Part shown: positions 17,100 through 27,357 of the stretch, one piece after another
Numbering within the stretch: the first letter of the stretch is position 1
Layout of the letters: every line of letters starts with the position of its first letter
Assembly: GCA_964539975.1 (NCBI GenBank)
Contig: CAZIKK010000020.1
Span: 1-49,693, forward strand
Direction: 5' to 3'
Source: 38-11 sp964539975
GTDB taxonomy: Bacteria > Bacillota > Clostridia > Tissierellales > Dethiosulfatibacteraceae
Length of the DNA: 49,693 bases
The notes under the pieces: generated by a model
Told to the model about the DNA's origin: nothing
The model's database searches: none
Seen by the model: only the letters and a program-made list of their open reading frames with translations
Program-made: the position numbers and the translations under genes

Positions 17100-20000
17100 T
17101 CAATTCAGTGTCTCTTCCACTGGCTCTATAGTTGGAACGGGCTCTATTGCAATTTTATTGTATCTCTTCATGCCTGTTCCTGCCGGGATAAGCTTTCCGA
17201 TAATAACATTTTCTTTTAATCCCATCAGTCGGTCTACTTTCCCTTTGATCGCAGCATCTGTTAACACTCTTGTTGTTTCTTGGAATGAAGCTGAAGACAA
17301 GAATGAATCTGTCGCTAAGGAAGCTTTTGTGATTCCAAGGAGAATTCTATCGCCTTCTGAAGGATCTTTTCCTTCCGATTCAAACTTCTGATTTGTTTCG
17401 ATATAATCCACATAGTTCACAAGACTTCCTGGCAAGAATTCTGTGTCTCCTGCATTGTCAACTTTTACTTTGCTAAGCATTTGTCTAATGATAACTTCTA
17501 CATGCTTGTCATTAATATCAACACCTTGCATTCTATAGGTTCTTTGGACCTCTTGCAAAATATACTCTTGCAAAGCCAAAATGCCATTGATTTTTAGAAT
17601 GTCATGTGGATTGACTGATCCTACCGTCAGGCGATCTCCTTGTTCAAGTACATCCCCATTTGATACATCAATAATCGCTCCATATGGTATGTTGTAAGTT
17701 TTTGACTCTTTGGTTTCGTCGTTGGTAACCGTAACCTCTCTTTTTTTAGGCGTTTCATGAAGAGATGCCACTCCTGCTATTTCAGTAATAATCGCCTGTC
17801 CTTTTGGTTTTCGTGCCTCAAATAGCTCCTCTATCCTCGGAAGACCCTGCGTGATATCCACTGCTGCCGCGATTCCACCTGTGTGGAATGTCCGCATCGT
17901 AAGCTGCGTTCCAGGTTCTCCAATAGATTGTGCTGCGATAAAACCTACTGCCTCTCCAACATTGACCAGTTTGCCATCTGCCAAGTTTCTTCCATAGCAC
18001 TTTGTACACAAGCCACTTCTAGTTTGACAAGTAAGAATTGACCTGATCAACACAGACTCTATTCCCACTCGTACAATTTCCTCTGCTATTTCCTCCGTCA
18101 TCATTTGGTTTTTACCAATGATAATTTCTTTTGTCGTTGGATGAATCACATCTTCCAGCGTAAATCTTCCAACTAAACGTTCATAAAGATTCTCAATCAC
18201 TTCTTTCTTATCTGTAAAAGCTTCAACAAGCAAGCCTTCTTCTGTCTCGCAGTCATGCTCTCTAATGATCACATCTTGACTGACATCCGCAAGTCTTCTG
18301 GTGAGATATCCTGAATCCGCTGTTCTTAATGCTGTATCCGCAAGTCCTTTTCTGGCACCAGTAGAAGAAATAAAGAACTCCAACACTGTCAAACCTTCTC
18401 TAAAATTTGATTTGACAGGAATTTCCACCGTATGTCCTACTGCATTCGCCATCAAGCCACGCATACCTGCAAGCTGTTTAATTTGATTTCGGCTTCCTCT
18501 AGCACCCGACTGTGACATAATGTACAGGTTATTGAGTTCACCAAGATTTTTCATTAATTCTTCTGTCACATCTTCCGTCGTTTTGTTCCAAATTTTGATG
18601 ACATTTTCATACCGCTCTTCGTCTGTTAATAAACCTCTTCGGTATTTTTTTTCATAATCCAGAACTTGTTCTTCTGCCTTTTTCATCAAGATTTTCTTGG
18701 CTTCTGGCACTTTCATATCTCCTACAGATACGGTGATAGCGCCTACTGTAGAATAGTGGAATCCATAATCTTTAATTTTATCTAACACTTCAGCTGTAAT
18801 TGTATTCCCATGTTTCCTGAAACATCTATCAATGATATCACCAAGGAATTTCTTATCTACTAATCTGTCTATTTCTAATCCATAAGGGTCCTGTTTCCTA
18901 TCAACATAACCTAGGTCTTGTGGGATAAATTCATTAAACATGAACCTTCCCACCGTACTTTCGATGATTTTCCCATTATCTTCTTGTGCTTGTGATGGGT
19001 TCATTCTGACTTTCACACGTGCATGCACGTCCGCAAGACCATTGTAATAAGCCATCAACATTTCATCAATATTGGAAAATACCATTCCAGTTCCCTTGGA
19101 TTCTGGAATTTCAATAGTCATGTAGTAACATCCTAAAACCATGTCTTGAGTAGGTGTTGTGATAGGCTTTCCATCTTTTGGGGCCAAGATGTTATTGGTT
19201 GATAACATCAAAAACCTTGATTCGGCTTGGGCTTCAACTGATAACGGAACGTGAACCGCCATTTGATCACCATCAAAATCAGCATTGTAAGCTGTACACA
19301 CTAGAGGATGCAATTTAATGGCTTTCCCTTCCACTAATACTGGCTCAAAAGACTGAATTCCCAAACGATGAAGTGTTGGTGCCCGGTTAAGCATAACCGT
19401 ATGACCTTCGATTACTTCATCCAAAACATCCCAAACAACAGAGTCTACTCTTTCGACCTTTTTCTTAGCACTTTTTATATTATGTGCATGGTTGTCTTCG
19501 ACCAATTTTTTCATAACAAATGGTTTAAACAACTCTAAGGCCATCTTTTTCGGTAAACCACATTGATAGAACTTCAATTCCGGTCCAACAACAATAACTG
19601 ATCTACCGGAATAATCCACCCTTTTACCAAGTAAGTTTTGCCTGAATCGTCCTTGTTTCCCTTTCAGCATATCCGACAATGATTTAAGAGGGCGATTCCC
19701 TGGGCCTGTAACCGGCCTTCCCCTTCTTCCGTTGTCTATCAATGCATCTACGGCTTCTTGCAACATTCTCTTTTCATTTCTAACAATGATATCCGGTGCG
19801 CCTAAATCTAAAAGTCGCTTAAGTCGATTATTTCTATTGATCACTCTTCGATAAAGATCATTCAAATCTGATGTTGCAAACCTACCTCCATCCAATTGAA
19901 CCATTGGTCTCAATTCTGGCGGTATGACAGGAACAACATCCATAACCATCCATTCCGGTTTGTTTCCAGATTTTCTGAAAGCTTCAACCACTTCAAGTCT

Positions 20001-20621
20001 TCTAGTGATACGCACTTTTTTCTGTCCACTGCTATCTTTTAATGCTTTTCTTAATTCTTTTGTCTCTGCCTCAAGATCTACTCGTTTCAATAATTCCTTG
20101 ATGGCTTCTGCGCCCATGGCCGCTTTGAATCCAATGCCATATACGTCTTTGTATTCTCGATACTCAAGCTCTGATAACAATTGTTTTTCTGTTAACGGCG
20201 TGTTGCCTCCGTCAATCACCACATACTGAGCAAAATATAAAACCTTCTCCAAAGATCTTGGAGACATGTCTAACATCAATCCCATTCTACTTGGGATTCC
20301 CTTAAAATACCATATATGTGATACAGGTGCTGCCAAATCAATATGTCCAATTCTTTCTCTTCGAACTTTTGCCTTTGTAACTTCCACTCCACATCTGTCA
20401 CATACGACTCCTTTGTAACGAACGCGTTTGTATTTTCCACAGTGGCATTCCCAGTCCTTTGTTGGACCAAAAATTTTCTCACAAAACAAACCATCTTTCT
20501 CAGGCTTGAGAGTTCTATAGTTGATTGTTTCAGGTTTCTTTACCTCACCATATGACCATTCCAATATTTTTTCCGGTGAAGCCAAACTGATTCTAATTGA
20601 TTCAAAATTATTGTAATCCAT
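17100..20621 (-). CDS. rpoC: RNA polymerase beta' subunit
   Basis: Beta' forms the clamp and holds the catalytic magnesium. The 1173-residue protein has the N-terminal zinc site CHCGKYK...CDRCG (residues 59 on) and the absolutely conserved NADFDGDQ motif (near 19270). It also has the C-terminal zinc cysteines and the bridge-helix region. It follows rpoB by 26 bases and ends the rpoBC transcript. I see no intrinsic terminator with a U-run right after it. Confidence 0.98.
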   Translation of the reverse strand: MDYNNFESIRISLASPEKILEWSYGEVKKPETINYRTLKPEKDGLFCEKIFGPTKDWECHCGKYKRVRYKGVVCDRCGVEVTKAKVRRERIGHIDLAAPVSHIWYFKGIPSRMGLMLDMSPRSLEKVLYFAQYVVIDGGNTPLTEKQLLSELEYREYKDVYGIGFKAAMGAEAIKELLKRVDLEAETKELRKALKDSSGQKKVRITRRLEVVEAFRKSGNKPEWMVMDVVPVIPPELRPMVQLDGGRFATSDLNDLYRRVINRNNRLKRLLDLGAPDIIVRNEKRMLQEAVDALIDNGRRGRPVTGPGNRPLKSLSDMLKGKQGRFRQNLLGKRVDYSGRSVIVVGPELKFYQCGLPKKMALELFKPFVMKKLVEDNHAHNIKSAKKKVERVDSVVWDVLDEVIEGHTVMLNRAPTLHRLGIQSFEPVLVEGKAIKLHPLVCTAYNADFDGDQMAVHVPLSVEAQAESRFLMLSTNNILAPKDGKPITTPTQDMVLGCYYMTIEIPESKGTGMVFSNIDEMLMAYYNGLADVHARVKVRMNPSQAQEDNGKIIESTVGRFMFNEFIPQDLGYVDRKQDPYGLEIDRLVDKKFLGDIIDRCFRKHGNTITAEVLDKIKDYGFHYSTVGAITVSVGDMKVPEAKKILMKKAEEQVLDYEKKYRRGLLTDEERYENVIKIWNKTTEDVTEELMKNLGELNNLYIMSQSGARGSRNQIKQLAGMRGLMANAVGHTVEIPVKSNFREGLTVLEFFISSTGARKGLADTALRTADSGYLTRRLADVSQDVIIREHDCETEEGLLVEAFTDKKEVIENLYERLVGRFTLEDVIHPTTKEIIIGKNQMMTEEIAEEIVRVGIESVLIRSILTCQTRSGLCTKCYGRNLADGKLVNVGEAVGFIAAQSIGEPGTQLTMRTFHTGGIAAAVDITQGLPRIEELFEARKPKGQAIITEIAGVASLHETPKKREVTVTNDETKESKTYNIPYGAIIDVSNGDVLEQGDRLTVGSVNPHDILKINGILALQEYILQEVQRTYRMQGVDINDKHVEVIIRQMLSKVKVDNAGDTEFLPGSLVNYVDYIETNQKFESEGKDPSEGDRILLGITKASLATDSFLSSASFQETTRVLTDAAIKGKVDRLMGLKENVIIGKLIPAGTGMKRYNKIAIEPVPTIEPVEETLN

Positions 20622-20647
20622 GCAGGGGTTCCTCTCCCTTCATCTTA

Positions 20648-23600
20648 TTATTCTTCAATATCTTCTAACTCCATACCATCTAGTTTGCCGTCAAACTCTG
20701 GCTTGCCTATTACTTCAGTTATGCTTTTGTTGACTTCATCCAACTCATCGTATTCTTTGATTTCAATTTCAGAATCATCTTCTGACATAATACGAATATC
20801 CAACGCCAAACTCTGAAGTTCTTTTACCAATACTTTAAATGATTCAGGTATACCCGGTTTTGGAATGTTCTCACCTTTAACAATGGCTTCATATGCTTTT
20901 ACCCTTCCCGTCACATCATCTGATTTTACGGTAAGCATTTCCTGTAATGTGTGGGCTGCGCCATAAGCTTCCAATGCCCAAACTTCCATCTCTCCAAATC
21001 GCTGTCCACCAAATTGAGCTTTACCACCAAGTGGCTGTTGTGTTACTAGTGAGTAAGGTCCTGTTGAACGGGCATGTATCTTATCGTCAACCAAATGGTG
21101 CAACTTCAGCATGTACATGTAACCAACTGTTACTGGTCCATCAAATGCCTCGCCTGTTCGTCCGTCCCGTAATGAAATTTTACCATTCTCAGGATATCCT
21201 GCCATCTCCAATGCCTCGAAAATATCATTTTCGTTAGCGCCATCAAATACAGGTGTAGCAACATGCCATCCAAGCTTTTTAGCTGCCAGTCCTAAATGCA
21301 CTTCTAATACTTGTCCAATGTTCATTCTTGAAGGTACGCCTAGTGGATTCAACACGACTTGAAGCGGCGTCCCATCTGGCAGAAAAGGCATGTCCTCTGC
21401 CGGCAATATTTTAGATATGACTCCTTTGTTTCCGTGTCTTCCACACATTTTGTCGCCAACATTGATCTTTCTTTTAGTCGCAATGTATACTCGAACCAAT
21501 TTGTTGACACCCGGGTTGAGTTCATCTCCATTTTCTCTAGTGAACACTTTTACATCTACTATGATCCCCTCTTCTCCATGGGGCACACGTAGTGAAGTAT
21601 CTCTTACTTCTCTTGCCTTTTCTCCAAAAATTGCTCTAAGCAACCTTTCTTCCGCTGTTAGCTCAGTTTCTCCTTTTGGAGTTACTTTTCCAACTAAGAT
21701 GTCACCTGCTTCGACTTCTGCTCCTATCCGTATTATGCCTCTTTCATCGAGATCCTTCAGTGAATCTTCCCCAACGTTAGGGATGTCACGAGTGATCTCT
21801 TCTGGTCCAAGTTTGGTATCTCTCGCTTCAGACTCATATTCTTCAACATGTATGGAGGTTAAAACATCATCCATCACAAGTTCCTCGTTTAAAAGAATAG
21901 CATCTTCGTAATTAAACCCTTCCCAAGTCATAAATCCAATCAATAGATTTTTACCAAGTGCAATTTCACCATCTTCAGTTGATGGACCATCTGCGATGAT
22001 TTGTCCTCGTTTGATCTTGTCGCCTTTTTTTACGATTGGTTTCTGATTGATACAAGTTCCTTGGTTAGATCGAATGAATTTTAGAATTTTGTAGTGGTCT
22101 ATCCCACCCGTATCATCTCTTCTGATTAAAATCCTTGAGGCTTCTACTGACAATACAACCCCATCATTCTCAGCTATGACAACCGATCCGGAGTCTTTCG
22201 CAGCCTTGAATTCCATTCCAGTTCCTATAATCGGCGCCTCTGTTTTCATTAATGGGACTGCTTGACGTTGCATATTCGCACCCATCAAGGCTCTATTCGC
22301 ATCATCATTTTCAAGAAATGGAATCATTGCGGTTCCCACTGAAATTATTTGTTTAGGTGAGACGTCCATATACTGAACCATATCTCTGTGAGCAATCTCA
22401 GGTGCTCCGTTTTCTCCCCTGACGACAACTCTTTCATTCAAGAATCGATGGGTATCGTCCAAAGGTTCATTCGCCTGTGCAATAATATGCTCATCTTCCA
22501 CATCCGCTGTCAAATAGTCGATTTCTTTTAAAACAATTCCCGTTTCTTTGTCCACTCTACGATATGGCGACTCTAAAAACCCGTATTCATTAATTCGAGC
22601 ATAACTTGCCAATGACGTTATTAATCCAATATTAGGTCCTTCTGGCGTTTCTATCGGACACATCCTTCCATAATGGGAGTGATGAACATCTCGTACCTCA
22701 AATCCTGCTCTATCTCGGCTTAACCCACCTGGGCCAAGTGCCGACATTCTTCTTTTATGTGTCAATTCAGCCAAAGGGTTGGTTTGATCCATAAATTGAG
22801 AAAGCTGGGAACTGCCAAAAAACTCTTTTATTGCCGCCGCAACCGGTCTGATGTTCATCAAAACTTGAGGTGTCACCACTTCAATATCTTGAATCGTCAT
22901 TCTCTCTCTGACAACTCTTTCCATTCTGGACAATCCAACTCTAACTTGATTCTGAAGCAATTCTCCAACTGCACGAATCCTTCTATTCCCAAGATGGTCA
23001 ATATCATCAACTTTTCCTATTTCTTTGAATAGGCTAAACTCATAACTTACAGATGCCATCATGTCATCAATGATAATATGTTTAGGAGAAAGTTTTTTGA
23101 AATTTTTCTCTATCGCTTCTTCTAGGTCTTCTTTTTCAGGGTGTTGTTCGACTAGTTCCATAAGGACAGGATAGTATATTTTCTCTTTCAGTCCTAGTTT
23201 TTTCAAATCAATTGGCAAGTCTAGGTATTCCGGATAAACAAACCGATTTGTCAAGATTCTGACCTTCTCACTGTCTCCGTTGTAAATCTCTATGCTAAAA
23301 ATACCAGCCGCCTCAATTTTATAACACATCTCTCTTGTGATGGTTTGTCCTTCTGAAACCAATATTTCGCCAGTTTCTTTATTAATAACATCTTGCGCCG
23401 CTTTTTTATCAGCTGCTCTATTTTCCATCCCAAGCTTGCGATTGAATTTGTATCTTCCTACTCTAGCCAAATCATATCTCTTATGATCAAAAAATAGGCT
23501 ATTTATAAGGGATGAGGCACTATCTAAGGTAGGTGGCTCACCAGGCCTTAATTTTTTGTAAATTTCAATGAGCGCTTCATCTTTATTTCTGGTGTTGTCT

Positions 23601-24265
23601 TTTTCAATGGTCTTCAAAATATGTTCAGACTCGCCTGTAAGCTCAATAATTTGTGCATCGGTTTCACAACCCATTGCTCGTAACAATATTGTAATAGGAA
23701 TTTTTCTAGTTCGGTCTATTCTTACGTACACAATGTCGTTTGAGTCTGTTTCGTACTCCAACCACGCGCCTCTGTTTGGAATGACAGTAGAAGAGAAAAG
23801 TTTTTTTCCTGCTTTATCTCTAGCAACACCAAAATAGACACCTGGCGATCTTACCAGCTGACTTACAATAACTCTTTCCGCTCCATTGATGATAAAAGTA
23901 CCCCTCTCTGTCATAAGAGGAAAATCGCCCATGAAGACTTCTTGCTCTTTGATTTCTCCAGTTTCTTTATTGATTAACCTTACCTTGACCTTCAATGGAA
24001 CTGCATAGGTTGCGTCTCTTTCCTTACACTCCAATTGCTTGTATTTTGGTTCGCCTTCTAGAGAATAATCAATAAACTCAAGAATCAGATTGCCAGTGTA
24101 GTCCTCAATCGGTGAAACATCATCAAAAACTTCCTTTAACCCTTCCTCGACAAACCATTGGTACGAGTCCTTTTGAACCTCGATCAGGTCAGGTAATTCT
24201 AATACTTCACCAATTCTAGAGTAACTCATTCTTACTCTATTGCCAATTTTGACAGGATGCAGCAT
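20648..24265 (-). CDS. rpoB: RNA polymerase beta subunit
   Basis: The 1205-residue beta subunit forms the other half of the active-site cleft. The rifampicin region reads SSQLSQFMDQTNPLAELTHKR and looks wild type. The protein starts MLHPVKIGNRVRMSYSR and lacks the large insertions seen in proteobacteria. A GGGGTG site precedes ATG. A terminator and a separate promoter lie between it and rplL, so rpoBC can be expressed apart from rplJL. Confidence 0.98.
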   Translation of the reverse strand: MLHPVKIGNRVRMSYSRIGEVLELPDLIEVQKDSYQWFVEEGLKEVFDDVSPIEDYTGNLILEFIDYSLEGEPKYKQLECKERDATYAVPLKVKVRLINKETGEIKEQEVFMGDFPLMTERGTFIINGAERVIVSQLVRSPGVYFGVARDKAGKKLFSSTVIPNRGAWLEYETDSNDIVYVRIDRTRKIPITILLRAMGCETDAQIIELTGESEHILKTIEKDNTRNKDEALIEIYKKLRPGEPPTLDSASSLINSLFFDHKRYDLARVGRYKFNRKLGMENRAADKKAAQDVINKETGEILVSEGQTITREMCYKIEAAGIFSIEIYNGDSEKVRILTNRFVYPEYLDLPIDLKKLGLKEKIYYPVLMELVEQHPEKEDLEEAIEKNFKKLSPKHIIIDDMMASVSYEFSLFKEIGKVDDIDHLGNRRIRAVGELLQNQVRVGLSRMERVVRERMTIQDIEVVTPQVLMNIRPVAAAIKEFFGSSQLSQFMDQTNPLAELTHKRRMSALGPGGLSRDRAGFEVRDVHHSHYGRMCPIETPEGPNIGLITSLASYARINEYGFLESPYRRVDKETGIVLKEIDYLTADVEDEHIIAQANEPLDDTHRFLNERVVVRGENGAPEIAHRDMVQYMDVSPKQIISVGTAMIPFLENDDANRALMGANMQRQAVPLMKTEAPIIGTGMEFKAAKDSGSVVIAENDGVVLSVEASRILIRRDDTGGIDHYKILKFIRSNQGTCINQKPIVKKGDKIKRGQIIADGPSTEDGEIALGKNLLIGFMTWEGFNYEDAILLNEELVMDDVLTSIHVEEYESEARDTKLGPEEITRDIPNVGEDSLKDLDERGIIRIGAEVEAGDILVGKVTPKGETELTAEERLLRAIFGEKAREVRDTSLRVPHGEEGIIVDVKVFTRENGDELNPGVNKLVRVYIATKRKINVGDKMCGRHGNKGVISKILPAEDMPFLPDGTPLQVVLNPLGVPSRMNIGQVLEVHLGLAAKKLGWHVATPVFDGANENDIFEALEMAGYPENGKISLRDGRTGEAFDGPVTVGYMYMLKLHHLVDDKIHARSTGPYSLVTQQPLGGKAQFGGQRFGEMEVWALEAYGAAHTLQEMLTVKSDDVTGRVKAYEAIVKGENIPKPGIPESFKVLVKELQSLALDIRIMSEDDSEIEIKEYDELDEVNKSITEVIGKPEFDGKLDGMELEDIEE

Positions 24266-24377
24266 TTTTTCACCCCTTTATATTATTATTAAGTAAAAAA
24301 AATGCGTAGTACTCCATTTTAGCATTGTTTATTGCTTACAATTTTTATGCCAACTTTTATTATCTACGCAATTAATA

Positions 24378-24406
24378 ATGATATCATATATTATTTTTTA
24401 TGTCAA
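24378..24406 (-). promoter_or_regulatory. rpoBC promoter
   Basis: A perfect TTGACA and TATCAT are 17 bases apart on the minus strand, between the rplL terminator and rpoB. The predicted leader is about 105 bases. Confidence 0.8.
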
Positions 24407-24423
24407 TATACTCTCTGCCGTGT

Positions 24424-24459
24424 CAGAAAAAACAAAAGAGCTTTTTACGGCTCTTTTGT
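24424..24459 (-). terminator. rplL intrinsic terminator / attenuator
   Basis: The stem ACAAAAGAGC/GCTCTTTTGT has an 8-base loop and is followed in the RNA by TTTTTT. It lies 5 bases after the rplL stop codon. It probably reduces or ends read-through from rplJL into rpoBC. Confidence 0.88.
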
Positions 24460-24463
24460 CAAA

Positions 24464-24844
24464 TTACTTCACTTCTACAGTGGCTCCAGCTTCTTCTAAT
24501 TTAGCTTTCAATTCTTCCGCTTCTTCCTTAGATATTGCTTCTTTAACTGCTTTTGGCGCGTTGTCAACTAGCTCTTTTGCTTCCTTTAAACCTAGTCCTG
24601 TTATTTCTCTTACCGCTTTGATGACTTTGATCTTTCCAGAACCTGCATTCTCAAGAACAACATCAAATTCTGTTTGTTCTTCAGCTGCCGCTGCTTCTCC
24701 GCCTGCTCCTGGAGCAGCTATTGCTACTGCCGCTGCTGCTGATACGCCAAATTCTTCCTCAATTGCTTTTACCAACTCTGCCAATTCCATTACATTTAAT
24801 TCTTTTATTTCTTCAATAAATTTTGTGATTTTTTCACTTGCCAT
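24464..24844 (-). CDS. rplL: 50S ribosomal protein L7/L12
   Basis: L7/L12 forms the mobile stalk that recruits translation GTPases and is present in several copies per ribosome. The 126-residue acidic protein has an N-terminal dimerisation domain, an Ala/Gly-rich hinge (residues 37-53) and the C-terminal domain TGLGLKEAKELVDNAPKAVKE. It lies 19 bases after rplJ and is followed by a strong hairpin terminator. Confidence 0.98.
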   Translation of the reverse strand: MASEKITKFIEEIKELNVMELAELVKAIEEEFGVSAAAAVAIAAPGAGGEAAAAEEQTEFDVVLENAGSGKIKVIKAVREITGLGLKEAKELVDNAPKAVKEAISKEEAEELKAKLEEAGATVEVK

Positions 24845-24863
24845 GATTTAACCTCCTGAAATT

Positions 24864-25358
24864 TTATGATTCTTTGTTTTCTCTAATTTGATCTAATAAG
24901 TAAGCCAAGTTTTTAATATTGCCTTGTAATGCACTAACCAACATAGACAGCAATACTTCTCTTGGTGGAATGTTTGCCAATGACTTCACGTCATCTGCGC
25001 TGATGGCATGACCTTCCATAACGCCCGCTTTGATTTCAAGCTTATCGTTCGTTTTTGCAAAATCATTTGTTATCTTTGCTGCTGTTACAGCATCTTCATA
25101 GCTGAAAGCAATAGCGTTAGGACCGCTTAAATAATCATCCATCCCTTCGATTCCTGCTTTCTTAAACGCAAATCTCATGCTTGAATTTTTGTAAACCTTG
25201 TATTCAATGCCTGCTTCTCGGTACTTGTTTCTAAGATCCGTGACCTGCTGAACATTCAGTCCTCGATAATCTACTAATACAATTGCCTTCGATCGATTGA
25301 TTTTTTCCATCACTTCTTCAACAATCTGTTTTTTAGCTTCCACATTTGCTTGATTCAT
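24864..25358 (-). CDS. rplJ: 50S ribosomal protein L10
   Basis: L10 anchors the L7/L12 stalk to 23S rRNA. The 164-residue protein contains KAIVLVDYRGLNVQQVTDLR and a C-terminal helix that binds L7/L12 dimers. An L10 leader directly upstream, with its own hairpin terminator, indicates autoregulation by the L10-L7/L12 complex as known in Firmicutes. Confidence 0.97.
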   Translation of the reverse strand: MNQANVEAKKQIVEEVMEKINRSKAIVLVDYRGLNVQQVTDLRNKYREAGIEYKVYKNSSMRFAFKKAGIEGMDDYLSGPNAIAFSYEDAVTAAKITNDFAKTNDKLEIKAGVMEGHAISADDVKSLANIPPREVLLSMLVSALQGNIKNLAYLLDQIRENKES

Positions 25359-25382
25359 CTTTACACCTCCTTCGAGTTGTTG

Positions 25383-25495
25383 TAAATAAAAAGGTTTCTC
25401 CGCAATTCGAAGAAACCTATATAGTCAGTACTGTGACTTTACCATAAGTTACCTCGGTTGGAAATTAAGCTTTCTGCACCAACTGTCTGCGGTAT
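25383..25495 (-). promoter_or_regulatory. ribosomal protein L10 leader with terminator
   Basis: The minus-strand RNA contains CCGCAGACAGTTGGTGC, then GCTTAATTTCCAACCGAGGT, a pattern I recognise as the L10 leader of Firmicutes. It ends in an AGGTTTCT/AGAAACCT stem (25392-25418) followed by TTTTTATTT, so control may include transcription attenuation. L10 binding to this leader is known for the family and inferred here. Confidence 0.85.
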
Positions 25496-25545
25496 ATTGA
25501 ATTTTCCTTGATTAGTTTAACATCACTTTTAACTGGTGTCAACAA

Positions 25546-26244
25546 TTATTCACTAAGCTTTGCCGCATTAATTTTGATACCAGGACCCATTGTGCTTGTG
25601 ATGGTTACGCTTCTTAAGTATTTTCCTTTTGATGCAGATGGTTTTGCTTTAATAACAGCTTCCATTAAGGTCTTGATGTTGTCTGTCAACTTCTCTGTCC
25701 CGAATGATTTTTTCCCAACAGGAACATGAATGATTGCTGTTTTGTCTACTCTATATTCAACCTTACCAGCTTTTATGTCTTGAATGGCATTTGCAATGTC
25801 CATCGTAACCGTTCCTGATTTTGGATTTGGCATAAGACCTTTTGGTCCTAAAACTCGACCTAGTCTGCCGACAACCCCCATCATATCTGGAGTAGCAACG
25901 GTAACATCAAAGTCAAACCAATTTTCTTTTTGGATTTTTTCCGCATACTCTTCTCCACCGAAGTAGTCTGCGCCAGCATCCTCAGCTTCTTTTAATTTAT
26001 CACCTTTAGCAAATACCAGCACTTTTTTGGTCTTTCCTGTTCCATGAGGGAGCACAACCGCTCCTCTGACTTGTTGATCAGCATGTCTTGGATCTACTCC
26101 TAGCCTAATGTGCATCTCAATGGTTTCATCAAAATTTGCTTTTGCTGTCTCTTGAACCAACTTAATGGCTTCGTCAAGATCATACAAACTCTGTTTTTCA
26201 AATAACTTAGTACTATCAGCGTACTTTTTTCCTCTTTTTGGCAT
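25546..26244 (-). CDS. rplA: 50S ribosomal protein L1
   Basis: L1 forms the mobile stalk near the E site and can repress its own mRNA in several bacteria. I chose MPKRGKKYADSTKLFE (232 residues), 6 bases after AAGGAGGA. A longer frame would add 15 residues that overlap the Shine-Dalgarno site. The segments DPRHADQQVRGAVVLPHGTGKT and GLMPNPKSGTV are typical. Confidence 0.97.
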   Translation of the reverse strand: MPKRGKKYADSTKLFEKQSLYDLDEAIKLVQETAKANFDETIEMHIRLGVDPRHADQQVRGAVVLPHGTGKTKKVLVFAKGDKLKEAEDAGADYFGGEEYAEKIQKENWFDFDVTVATPDMMGVVGRLGRVLGPKGLMPNPKSGTVTMDIANAIQDIKAGKVEYRVDKTAIIHVPVGKKSFGTEKLTDNIKTLMEAVIKAKPSASKGKYLRSVTITSTMGPGIKINAAKLSE

Positions 26245-26299
26245 GTTCTCCTCCTTTGTGGTTATATCGGACAGTGCCTCCCACTTCAAATTGCCTTGT

Positions 26300-26725
26300 T
26301 TAGTCTTCTACGACTATTCCCATACTTCTTGCTGTTCCAGCTACCATGCTCATAGCGGCTTCCACACTGCTTGCATTTAGGTCTGGCATTTTGATTTCTG
26401 CTATTTCTTTTACTTTATCTTTAGATATTTTGGAAACTTTTTTCCTGTTGGGTTCCCCTGAACCCGTTTCGATACCAACAGCTTTTTTAAGTAGCACTGC
26501 TACTGGAGGGGTTTTAGTAATGAACGAATAAGATCTATCTTGATATACTGTCAATACAACCGGTATGATCATACCTGCTTGATCTGCTGTTTTTGCGTTG
26601 AATTCTTTACAAAATCCCATAATGTTTACACCGTGTGGCCCTAATGCTGTACCAACCGGTGGTGCTGGTGTAGCTTTACCTGCAGCAATTTGCAGTTTCA
26701 CTACAGCGATTACTTTTTTTGCCAT
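26300..26725 (-). CDS. rplK: 50S ribosomal protein L11
   Basis: L11 lies at the GTPase-associated centre, where it is needed for stringent factor activation and thiopeptide binding. The 141-residue length and the segments LQIAAGKATPAPPVGTALGPHGVNI and KTPPVAVLLKKAVG identify it. It lies between nusG and rplA. Confidence 0.98.
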   Translation of the reverse strand: MAKKVIAVVKLQIAAGKATPAPPVGTALGPHGVNIMGFCKEFNAKTADQAGMIIPVVLTVYQDRSYSFITKTPPVAVLLKKAVGIETGSGEPNRKKVSKISKDKVKEIAEIKMPDLNASSVEAAMSMVAGTARSMGIVVED

Positions 26726-26796
26726 GTTTACACCTCCTAATATTTTGTGGTAAATCGGTTTTATCCTCCCACTGCGGTATCTATTGAAAAGTAAGA

Positions 26797-27324
26797 TTAT
26801 ACTTTTTCGACTTGGTCATAATCTAGTTCAACTAATGTTTCCCTGCCAAACATAGATATGTATACTTTCAATTTGCGTTTTTCTTGATGCAGTTCATCAA
26901 CTGTCCCCATGAAACTTTCAAATGGGCCATGGATTACTTTTACAGCATCCCCTTTTTTAATATCCAATACGGGCACTGCCTCCACAACACCTAATGACTT
27001 CACCTCGATTTCAGACAAAGGAATCGGTTTAGTTCCGGGACCCACAAAGCCAGTCACGCCTCTTGTATTTCTTACCAAATACCATGACTCATCCGTCATG
27101 ATCATTTTTACAATAACGTAACCAGGAAATTTTTTCTTCTCTTTAACTTTTCTTTTCCCGTTCTTTATTTCAACATGTTCTTCAGTCGGTACACGCACTT
27201 CAAAAACAATGTCTTGCATTTCTCTATTTTCTACTAGTTTTTCTATATTCGCCTTAACCTTATTCTCGTGTCCTGAATAAGTGTGTACAACGTACCACTT
27301 TGGCCCTTCTGATCTTTGTTTCAT
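26797..27324 (-). CDS. nusG: transcription antitermination factor NusG
   Basis: NusG binds RNA polymerase and controls pausing and termination. The 175-residue protein has the NGN domain (KWYVVHTYSGHE near residues 9-20, VTGFVGPGTKPIPLS) and a C-terminal KOW domain (IKKGDAVKVIHGPFESFMGTV). The ATG has no near Shine-Dalgarno site, as the closest GGAGG is about 27 bases upstream. An in-frame TAA two codons before ATG excludes a longer protein. A five-codon frame overlaps the start as ATGA and may couple translation. Confidence 0.96.
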   Translation of the reverse strand: MKQRSEGPKWYVVHTYSGHENKVKANIEKLVENREMQDIVFEVRVPTEEHVEIKNGKRKVKEKKKFPGYVIVKMIMTDESWYLVRNTRGVTGFVGPGTKPIPLSEIEVKSLGVVEAVPVLDIKKGDAVKVIHGPFESFMGTVDELHQEKRKLKVYISMFGRETLVELDYDQVEKV

Positions 27325-27357
27325 AATTTAGCGGACACTTCTGTTGCCCTACCTCCT

